A stretch of DNA of 64,000 bases, taken from positions 62,001 to 126,000 of the forward strand of contig JAGFBZ010000012.1 of assembly GCA_018398805.1 (NCBI GenBank). Reading direction: 5' to 3'. Source of the DNA: Hirundichthys speculiger. Lineage: Eukaryota; Chordata; Actinopteri; Beloniformes; Exocoetidae. Under the pieces are notes generated by a model. That model was not told where the DNA came from, did not search any database, and worked only from the letters and a program-made list of their open reading frames with translations. This document shows positions 1 to 8,837 of the stretch, piece after piece. How positions within the stretch are numbered: the stretch's first letter is position 1; each line of letters opens with the position of its first letter. Made by a program: the position numbers and the translations under genes.

Positions 1-584
1 AAAAAAAAAAAAAAGCATTTCACCTTCATCGCCTTAAGTTACCCAAAGGTCAGTACATGTTTTAAATATTGTTTATATTTTATTTTAGTTTTTAAGACTT
101 ACATTCTAAAAACGTATAAACAATAGATAAAACATTAACTACGTCCAATTATACTGCCATCTGCTGGACAAAATGTGAATGCAAATGCAAACATTATTCC
201 TTATGTACTGGACAAAAAAAAAATAGTATACTATAGTAGATAGTACTATAGTATAGATAACGAGCTGATCTTTTGAATCAAGTGTGTTGGAAGAGGGAAC
301 TATTTAAGACATGCAGGGTAGTGGGTCCCCAGGATAGGAGTTGAGAAACACTGCTATAATATATATTGTCGTATAATATACTGTGAAACTTTGAAATTGT
401 ATTAATCATGGGTCTGATTCTAATGACAAACTTATTTACTTTGTTTATAAACTTATTTTCTGGATCATACTTTTATCTTAGGTGCTAGAAAATGATGGCT
501 ATTAAATGTTTACAGGCCTAAGATTCTTACCACATTCTTACCGCTTACCACAATTGCCAAATTAGCAACATAGAGTAAACTCAC
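1..584. other. Non-coding left edge, probably intron/3' part of the hAT element
   Basis: AT-rich sequence without a credible exon. Bases about 316-356 (gtgggtccccaggatagg followed by gttgagaaacactgct) resemble a widespread fish MITE end, so a small separate insertion is possible. The C-terminal hAT dimerisation region expected downstream of the transposase core was not found here, so it is lost or lies outside the window. Confidence 0.4.
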
Positions 585-684
585 CTCTTCCGCAATACTC
601 TCTTGTTCCTGTGCACTGAGTGCACGACGTCTCTTTGCTGGTGGAGGACCGCTGCTTTGCCCAACCATGGAAGGTAGAGAATCT
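585..684 (-). pseudogene. Candidate second exon of the hAT transposase gene
   Basis: On the minus strand this 100-bp block is preceded by a pyrimidine-rich tract ending TTTTTACAG and followed by GTGAGT, so both splice signals look good. One frame reads through PPPAKRRRALSAQEQ, a basic patch followed by a polar, helix-prone stretch. Joining it to the donor at 1153/1152 does not give that frame with the simplest acceptor (off by one base). Either the acceptor differs or the copy has lost frame, like the first exon. Exon status is inference. Confidence 0.4.
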
Positions 685-704
685 CTGTAAAAATAAATAT
701 TGAG

Positions 705-708
<4 letters not shown>

Positions 709-756
<48 letters not shown>
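709..756. repeat. (AT)n microsatellite
   Basis: Uninterrupted AT dinucleotide run of about 48 bp inside the intron of the hAT relic. The open frame through it (alternating Ile/Tyr) is an artefact. Confidence 0.95.
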
Positions 757-758
<2 letters not shown>

Positions 759-1084
759 TGAAATAGTAAGAGCAGATAATAGCTGGACTAAAGCTTCAAT
801 CATAAATTGAAAAAATAATTGATTATTTGATTCACCTAACTATTTTGATAATCATTCAGTAAAATCATTTAGTAAAAAAACAGTAAAAATTTAGTAAAAT
901 TGTCAAATTTCAGCCTCTTAAATGTGAATATTTTCTGGTTACTTTCCTCCTATAAGACAGTAAACTGAATGTATTCAGTGAGTGTGTAGAACAGATATTT
1001 TATGTCATGATTGGTTTCAGGAAACACTGAAATTTTTCTGATATCTTAAAACAATTGAATTTAAAAATATTAATTAGCATAATA

Positions 1085-2664
1085 TCACAAATTAATTGAC
1101 AATGAAATTAATTGCAAGTTTATCATATTAGTAACAGAAATATCTCCCCTACCTGATTCTTTGTCCTGCTGGAACTGCTGGATGCATCCTTTGATATGGA
1201 CCGAATCCACATCCTTCTTCTGGAGTTTGGCGTAGAGAAGGTCCACATGTGGCATGATTAGGTGAAAGAGAGTCAGGAAGAACTTGAAATCCTGATCATC
1301 AAGAAGCATTGCAAAAGCACCTGCTTCTCTGACTGTGGCAGGGTCAAAGTCACCTGAGTCTCGAATGGTCTCAAAACAGTGGATGAGGTCCTCTCTGTGC
1401 TCAAACACAGTGTTGATGACACGGCTGTGAAAGTTCCATCTGATGTTCCTGGATGTTGGCAGTCGATGGGCCACCACTTCATCAAGGACAGAGGTCCGCT
1501 TGGGTGACTTGGAGAAGAAGCTGGCAAATCCACCAAGGTCAGAAAAAAAAATTTTCACCTTGGATAGGTGAGAAGTGGCCTGTCGCATGATCAGATTGAG
1601 CTGATGTGCGTAGCAGTGGATGTAATGGGCATAAGGGTACTCATCCTGTATCTTCTTCTGTGCACCTGCAGTGGCACCTCTCATCACACTGGCTCCATCA
1701 TATGCCTGGCAGATGAGCTTACTTTTTTGGTCCTCTGGAAGGATGGCAGCAAGTCGTTCTCCTAGTGCTGCAGCAATAGACTCAGCTGTAGCTGACGTCA
1801 GACGGATAAACTCAAAAAATCTCTCCTGCACAGTGTTTTTCCCGTCGATGTAACGCAGCACGAGCACAAGTTGGCACTGTGTGGAAATATCCACGGTCTC
1901 GTCGGCTTGTATTGCGATGAAATCGCTACTCTGGGCTTCTGTGATGATGTGCTCCCTCACAACATACAATCCAGCAGTTCGTTCTGCACTGTTTTAGAAG
2001 TCCCCTTAAAAACTGTGGCATTCTCAATGTGCTCTTTCAACACACCATCAAGGGACAAAACAAAATCAACCAACCCACGAAATACTCCAGGATTGTCTGA
2101 ACTCTCACTCTCATCATGGCCTCGCAGAGCTAGCTCAAAGGCGCCCCAAAATTTCACACAGTCTACGATTCTTGACAGGATGTGCCGATTTTTGCTCACC
2201 TCTTCATTGTGCCTTCGGATGCCGATCCTGTAGCCCTCATCCAGCTGTTCAGCGATGCTAAGTCTACCGAAAAAGTTTAGCTTCATGCTGCTATCCAGGT
2301 GGCTGCGGCTCTTTTCGTGTCGTTTACATTTTTCCGACAGATGTTTAAGGTCCCTTACCCCCGTAGTTGTCCATAATGTATCCGTGTCGGGACTTTGAAA
2401 AAGCAGGCAGGGAAAACAATAAAAGGCATTGCTAACGCCACATCCAGTTAGCCATCCCCTTTTATCATAGCAGGTACGGGAGAAGCCCCGAGTGTAAGCC
2501 CGTCCGCGGTCGCTTGCCTGCTGCTAAATTTTTAAGTCAGGTCGGTCGGGCCCAAGCTCCTTTACCTCCCGTTTTTCCTCCACTGAACGCCTTGAGAATG
2601 GGTGGTTGAGTAAAGAAACAACCGAGTTTTTCTTGGCTTCCTCAATTAGACTTGTGTCTGCCAT
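1085..2664 (-). pseudogene. hAT transposase relic with TTF-type zinc finger and DUF4371 (ZMYM1/ZNF862-like)
   Basis: The minus strand reads from an ATG at 2664. A short N-terminus leads to an in-frame TAG at 2526-2524. The frame continues through a TTF-type finger (AFYCFPCLLF, then LKHL, then KRHEKSRSHL) and the start of DUF4371. Around 1957-1970 the frame shifts. The second segment holds hAT signatures: ADETVDIS (first catalytic Asp), YDGASVM (second catalytic Asp) and [10 protein letters not shown] donor site CAG|GTAGGG at 1153/1152 probably ends the exon, so the last residues down to 1085 are intron. This family arises from hAT transposons and is often annotated as a zinc finger MYM-type protein. 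The stop and frameshift make this copy non-functional. The third catalytic acidic residue and dimerisation domain are not in the window. Confidence 0.85.
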
Positions 2665-3095
2665 TTTGCTCAGCTACTAAGAAAAAGACCGGGAAAGAAT
2701 TGCCCTTTACATTAGATTAAAAAAAAAAAAAAAAAAAAAAAAATACACATGACATGAATCTGATTCGCTGATTGGCTGCTGATAAACGTGTCATTTGCTG
2801 GGAGGCACCAGGGACGCAGACTGCTGCGCCCCGTGAAGAATCTGACTCAAACCAATTAAAACTCAGCCTCATGTCAGCTGATCATCAAATGTTCGAGGGC
2901 TTACATTGGAATCCGTTTTACCGGCGCCCTGCACCTCCGGAAGTAGATTAAAAAAAGAGTAAAAAAAACATATTGAAACCAAATCAATTTTTAAACATTT
3001 AATTACAATTGACAGGCATCCACAGACTGAAATAACACTTTCATTTCGTTCTTTTTTTTTTTTTTTTTTTTTTTTAAATCTCTTAATTTGATGGG

Positions 3096-3134
3096 GGCGG
3101 CACCCCAGCGCCCTCTACTGACCAGCCGCCACTG
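3096..3134 (-). repeat. Terminal sequence of the left hAT element
   Basis: The minus strand reads inward CAGTGGCGGCTGGTC, continuing to GGGCGCTGGGGTGCCGCC. This matches the look of hAT termini (CAG at the tip, GC-rich subterminal). The 8 bp outside are ctacacag, which would be one TSD copy. It also carries a CTCF-like motif, listed separately. Confidence 0.55.
3106..3121 (-). promoter_or_regulatory. CTCF-like motif in a hAT end
   Basis: The minus strand reads TCAGTAGAGGGCGCTG, which fits the CTCF core CCASYAGRKGGCRS at all positions except the first. Only the motif is seen; binding is not shown. Confidence 0.3.
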
Positions 3135-3364
3135 CTACACAGGTGAACTGAATCAGGCTGATTGATCCAGCAGCAGTGCAGTTGCTCTGACCAGGAAGAC
3201 GTCTTTAAAATAAGAGTCTGATACTGGAACTAGAAGAGGAACCGTGGGATTCTGGCCACTACTGGTCAATGTGGTTGATCATTACTGGTCTGAGATCAGT
3301 CCTGAAGCTCCAGTTTAGTGGCAGAGGGATGTTAATAATAATGATACAAGTCCCAGGTTCTGTT

Positions 3365-3861
3365 TAGGGGTGTGAAAAAAAATCGATTTGGCAATATATC
3401 ACGATTTTTGGCCGCCCAATATAATATTGTTTTTTCAACTCCTAATATCGATTTTTTTAGGTAAATTTTATTCGATTTATTTTATTTTATTTATTTATTA
3501 GATGTGCAAAAACAGTAATAATAAACAATAAATAGGTTGTTTTGAAGCAAATAGTTTTGACTCAATTTGTCCTCTGAATGATCAATATCATCTGATGAAC
3601 ATATACAGCAACTTGATTTTTCATCTCTACTTTTAATTTTGATATTTACTTGGTACGATATTGCAATATATCGTGATATTAATTTGTCCTCTGAATGATC
3701 AATATCTGATGAACATATACAGCAACTTGATTTTTCATCTCTACTTTTAATTTTGATATTAACTTGGTACAATATAGCAATATATTGTGATAATATCGTA
3801 TCGTGACCCAAGTATCATGATACATATCGTATTGCGAGGTCCTTGCCAATACTCACCCCTA
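3365..3861 (+). mobile_element. Non-autonomous hAT MITE, copy 1 (TAGGGGTG ends)
   Basis: The element begins TAGGGGTG and ends CACCCCTA, and is flanked by a perfect 8-bp duplication GTTCTGTT (3357-3364 and 3862-3869), diagnostic of hAT insertion. The interior is AT-rich, with repeated TATCG/ATATCG words, and has no coding capacity. It contains an internal 117-bp tandem duplication (3564-3680 and 3681-3796). A second, shorter copy lies at 59129-59476. Confidence 0.9.
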
Positions 3862-3869
3862 GTTCTGTT

Positions 3870-5045
3870 CATGGATGACCTTTCCTTGGCCTCGTGCAGA
3901 CATGTGACACCGGGACAAACACTGAGCCAACAACACATCCCAGACGTTAGCCCAGACGGGTCATAGTCAGAGCGTTAAACCCACACTGACAAAACTAAAG
4001 AATGAAAAGAAAGCTGAAAATCATTTAAAAAAGAGAAGAATGCCATTTAAACGAACCAAGTGATCCTGTCATTAAACAACAAGACCAACAAACCTTCCTG
4101 ACCTTCTCTACTAAACATCAGTGACTGAAACAGTATTTTTTTCTTAAAGTCGTGTTCATATTTGATGAAGCTGCAGTCGAACATGTTTGTAGCGTTAAAA
4201 ACACGAGTGTTCACTGATTCACCGTGACAAGGCTGTTATTTACTCCCCTATGGAGAAGGAGCCATCATGTTCTCAAGGTTGTTATTTCAGTCTTGTAGCT
4301 GCTGAGCTTTTACTGAAATCAGGTGTCTGTGTGCACCAATCTGTGGATGCAACTGTCTTTTATTTTAGTAGTTTAACAGAAGCAAATGTGATTTTAAGTG
4401 CTTCAGAACATGAGAGCGTCCATAATTCTGCAACAGCTCAGACTATTCTAGCTGAAATTTTGAGCTTTTTTCTCTCACCAGTAACAGTTTTAATACAGCT
4501 TTGTGAATCAGACCTCAAAATGAAATAAAATTGTTGTAATTAATGGTAATTTTTTTTTTTACCCCCAATGGTCCAAGCAGCAAAGCTTTTAGAACTGTAA
4601 TGTACTTGCTGTGAAGATTTTCCTCTCATTTTTCTGTCCTGAACGTGTCTGGGCAGTAACAACGACACGTGACGAAAAACACCAAACAGATCCAGGACAC
4701 TCAGAAGAGCTCTGACCGTTAGGTGGCGCTATAACAGGAGGATTTACACTTCTGGAAACAAAACTTCTACTCTTTGGCTGATGTCGTGTGATTGAACAAT
4801 GTGAAGTCAATGACAGTTCGTACTGACAAAAGGTGGGATGTTCTTTGGAACCAAACTAAATTAAGCAGAGTTTTTAACCTCAGGAAGTGCTACAACTCAC
4901 ACGTCCCAACATGGCACAAACTTCTCCAGCCAAAACTTAAAATGCCAGTTTAACAGCCAATCAGATTTCAGTATTTACAAAGGTTAATGACTATTGTTCT
5001 TGAAACTTTATAAACTGGCTTGTAATAAGGGGCAACATCCAATAC
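3870..5045. other. Unique non-coding stretch
   Basis: No exon or known repeat recognised. A 92-codon open frame at 4250-4528 has no recognisable domain and is probably chance. At 4716-4730 the plus strand reads CCGTTAGGTGGCGCT, close to a CTCF core. A T-run lies at about 4550-4560. Confidence 0.5.
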
Positions 5046-6292
5046 TTGTCCAATACTAATACTGATACTAATACGAGCCCAGGTAATACTCATCCAGGTA
5101 ATAACAGTCCAGGTAATACCAGCCTAGGTAATACTCATCCAGGTAATACCAGTCTAGGTAATACCAGTCCAGGTAATACCAGTCCAGGTAATACCAGCCC
5201 AGGTAATACCAGTCCCGGAAGTACTCATCCAGGTAATGTGATATGAGCCCAGGAAATACTCATCCAGGTAATACTAGCCCAGGTGATACTAGTCCAGGAA
5301 GTACTCACCCAGGTGATACCAGTCCAGGAAGTACTCATCCAGGTAATACCAGTCTAGGTGATACCAGTCCAGGTGATACCAGTCCAGGAAGTACTCATCC
5401 AGGTAATACCAGCCCAGGTGATACTAGTCCAGGAAGCACTCACCCAAGTGATATCAGCACAAGTAAAACCAGTCTAGGTGATACCAGTCCAGGTGATACC
5501 AGTCCAGGAAGTACTCATCCAGGTAATACCAGTCCAGGTGATACTAGTCCAGGAAGTACTCACCCAGGTGATAACAGCCCAGGTAATACCAATCTAGGTG
5601 ATACCATTCCAGGTGATACTAGTCCAGGAAGTACTCACCCAGGTGATACCAGTCCAGGTACTACCAGTCCAGGTGATACTAGTCCAGGAAGTACTCAACC
5701 AGGTGATACCAGATCAGGTAATACCAGTCTAGGTGATACCAGTCCAGGTAATACCAGTCCAGGAAGTACTCATCCAGGTAATACCAGTCCAGGTGATACT
5801 AGTCCAGGAAGTACTCACCCAGGTGATACCAGCCCAGGTTATACCAGTCTAGGTGATACCAGTCCAGAAAGTACTCATCCAGGTAATACCAGTCCAGGTG
5901 ATACCAGTCCAGGAAGTATTCATCCAGGTGATGCCAGCCCAGGTAATACCAGCCCAGGTGATACCAGCCCAGGTAATACTCTTCCAGGTGATACCAGCCC
6001 AGGTAATACCAGTCCAGGAAGTACTCATCCAGGTAATACCAGTCCAGGTGATACTAGTCCAGGAAGTACTCACCCAGGTGATACCAGCCCAGGTAATACC
6101 AGTCTAGGTGATAACAGTCCAGATGATACCAGTCCAGGAAGTACTCATCCAGGTGATACCAGCCCAGGTAATACCAGCCAAGGTGATACCAGCCCAGGTA
6201 ATACCAGCCCAGGTGATACTAGCCCAGGTAATACCAGTCCAGGTAATACTCATCCAGGTGATACCAGCCCAGGTAATACTTGTCCCATGTGA
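5046..6292 (+). repeat. 15-bp minisatellite (CCAGGTAATACCAGT), about 83 copies
   Basis: The unit is 15 bp, so the reading frame is preserved and the array translates as Pro-Gly-Asn/Asp/Ser-Thr-Ser/His repeats with few stops. Three unit types recur in order (GNTSP, GDTSP, GSTHP), giving a 45-bp higher-order period over much of the array. The frame breaks once near 5230-5246, where one unit has 4 extra bases. No signal peptide, flanking exon, promoter or non-repeat protein sequence supports a gene, so I read it as a minisatellite that happens to be open. Confidence 0.9.
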
Positions 6293-7190
6293 ATATGGAG
6301 TTAGTTTTTATAGCTAGATTTGACATCCATGACAACTGTACGATGGGTGAAAATTTATGCACTGCATCGAAAAATGTATGCATAATTAGGGGCATCATAT
6401 AATGAATTTAACATCAGAGTTGTGGATGAGCATGATTCACAGTGGCCATTGAGAGACGTCACCAGAGGTGGTGTGGAGAGGTTTAGAAGCGTCCCAGAAG
6501 CAACCGTCCAGTCTGCTCCATACGTGTCTGGTCTGTTTCAGTACTGGACCTCTGCTAGACTGCTTCAGCTTATATACAGCACATCAAGTTGACGGGAAGT
6601 CAGACACGAGAATGGCAGAGGAATAGAACTGTCAGAATGAAACACCACAACTAGGCTAGGAAGAACTCTGTCACCATTCAATTTTGATTCGACTCAGTTC
6701 AGGAGCTGGTGGTCGATATCATATGGAGACTGAACACAATCACTTCCATTCATATAAAACTGTTGTAAGTACCTAAAACATTATATAACATCTATATTTC
6801 TGGACTAAATTAGACAGATAAATGATAAACACTATATAGGTCCACCGGACAACATTTCCAGATAATGATTAATGTACGCTGATATCTAATCGATGCTGTT
6901 GGATCATTCATCATTAAACTGATGTCCATGGACATTATTTTAACCTGTGGAGGCTGTGTTACCACATCAGAGGATTAAAGAGGAGACGTAAATCTCATAT
7001 GAGGAGAGGATCACTTTAGAAGTGGAAAAGCTCATCTTTTCTGAAAGTGGAATTCAAGAGAGAAAATACATCTTTAAACAAGCAGGCTACGGCCTGATGC
7101 TCACATGACCTCGACTCTCATGGATCCAGAGCAGACAGAAACAAGCTGTCTACTTTTAAAACGTTCCCGGTGAGACCTGAGGTCTCGTCG
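6293..7190. other. Unique stretch with a possible dispersed-repeat fragment
   Basis: No exon seen. Bases about 6483-6525 (gtttagaagcgtcccagaag and following) resemble 56226-56265, and about 7148-7175 resembles 56336-56362. Two copies of an unnamed dispersed repeat are likely. The family is not recognised. Confidence 0.4.
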
Positions 7191-7651
7191 AGGATGGAGC
7201 ATAGATGGAGATTGGAGCATGGATGGAGGATGGAGCATGGATGTAGCATAGATGGAGCATGGATGGAGAATGGATGGAGAGATGGATGAGCATGATGAGC
7301 ATGGAGGATGGATGGAGATGGATGAGAGGATGGAGCATGGAGATGGATGGAGGGATGGAGCATGGATGTAGCATAGATGGAGCATGGATGGATCATGGAT
7401 AGAGGATGGAGCATGGATGGAGCATGGATGTAGCATGGATGTAGTATAGATGGAGCATGGATGGATCATGGATGGAGGATGGAGCATGGATCGAGCATGG
7501 AGATGGATGGAGGATAGAGCATGGATGGAGCATGGAGATGGATGGAGGATGGAGCATGGATGGAGCATGGATGTAGCATAGATGGAGCATGGCTGGATCA
7601 TGGATGGAGGATGGAGCATGGATGGAGCATGGATGTAGCATGGATAAAGCA
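7191..7651 (+). repeat. 11-bp minisatellite (GGAGCATGGAT), left block
   Basis: Tandem GGAGCATGGAT units with variants (GTAGCATAGAT, 10-bp GGAGATGGAT). The same array resumes at 8838 after an L2 LINE fragment. Because 11 is not a multiple of 3, translation gives an 11-residue repeat in every frame (MLHPCSIHAPS on the minus strand). These open frames are not genes. Confidence 0.95.
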
Positions 7652-7659
7652 TGAAGGTC

Positions 7660-8837
7660 ATTCATTAAGGAGGTCATTCTCTCTCATCTCCCTATGGTGG
7701 AATATGATAGAATAGCTGAGGGCACCGACCTGACTCTTACTCCGGCAGACATTGATCACCTTGTTAACAATACTGCCGATATGTTACATTCCGCCTTGGA
7801 TGCGGTCGCTCCTCTGAGAAAGAGGGTTTCTTATCTTAGGAGCTCAGCTCCCTGATATAATTCACATATTCGCATGCTGAAGCAGAATGCACGTAAAATG
7901 GAAAGGAGGTGGTACTCCTGTAAATCTGCGGACTCCCATTGTGCCTGGAGAGATAGTTTAATAGTCTACAAAAGAGCCCTACACAGAGCTACAACATCTT
8001 ATTATTCTTCGCTAATAGAAGAGAACAAACATAACCCACGTTTTCTGTTCAGCACTGTAGCCAGGCTGACAAAGAGTCACAACTCTGTTGGTCCATGCAT
8101 TCCTGCTACTCTCAGTAGTGAAGACTTTATGAGCTTTTTTAGTGGGAAAATAATCAAAATTAGAGATGAGATCTGCCAGGCCCCGCTGTCGGTGGCTGTG
8201 AACGTCCCTGCAGCTTCGTTGATTTCTTCCGTTTCTGATTTGACTCTGGACTGTTTTTCTCCTGTGGGCCTCTCTGAGTTGACCTCAACTATCAGTAAAG
8301 CTAAACCATCTACATGTCTGTTGGATCCCATCCCAACTCGACTGTTCAAGGATGTTATGTCCTCTATTGGTATATCAATTTTGGATCAGATTAACCTATC
8401 CTTACAATTAGGATATGTGCCACAGGTTTTTAAAGTTGCAGTCATTAAACCTTTGCTCAAGAAACCATCCCTTGACCTGGACATCTTGGCAAACTATAGA
8501 CCAATATCCAACCTTCCATTTATCTCTAAAATTCTGGAAAAATTAGTTGCTAGCCAGTTAGGAGAACACCTGCATAGAAATGATCTATTTGAGGTCTTTC
8601 AGTCAGGGTTTAGAACTCATCATAGCACAGAAACTGCACTGATTAGAGTCTCCAACGACCTCCTCATGGCCTCAGACAATGGATTAGTTTCTGTCCTTGT
8701 TCTGCTGGACCTCAGTGCTGCTTTTGATACCGTTGATCACAGCCTTTTGCTGCATAGATTGGAGCACACTGTTGGAATTAAAGGGACAGCATTAGGCTGG
8801 TTTAAGTCATACCTATCTGACAGGTTCCAGTTCATCT
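7660..8837 (+). pseudogene. L2/Maui-type LINE ORF2 fragment (endonuclease-RT linker and RT N-terminal half)
   Basis: The frame carries L2-type ORF2 sequence: the linker before the RT (SSAP then a stop at 7853-7855, then YNSHIRMLKQN), followed by RT motifs including LANYRPISNLPF (about 8490-8520), FQSGFRTHHSTETAL (about 8600-8640) and LLDLSAAFDTVDH (motif A, catalytic Asp; about 8704-8742). The TGA at 7853 probably replaces a Trp codon. The coding ends abruptly at about 8837, before the YADD box, where the minisatellite resumes. Loss of the 3' half is unusual, since LINEs normally lose the 5' end. It is flanked by the same 11-bp array on both sides. Confidence 0.85.

Larger units (their letters stand above)
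1..3134 (-). mobile_element. hAT-superfamily DNA transposon, partial (one end inside window)
   Basis: The element runs on the minus strand. Its 5' end is taken at 3134, where the minus strand reads CAGTGGCGGCTGGTC, a typical hAT terminus. The transposase relic at 1085-2664 and a candidate second exon at 585-684 follow in the correct order. The other terminus is not seen and should lie left of base 1. Poly-A (about 2720-2743) and poly-T (about 3053-3075) runs lie between the terminus and the start codon. The boundary is inferred from the terminal motif; the 8-bp TSD cannot be checked with one end missing. Confidence 0.6.

Noticed and set aside
4250..4528. 92-codon frame as a small gene
   Set aside because: No domain, no neighbours, length expected by chance in this much sequence.
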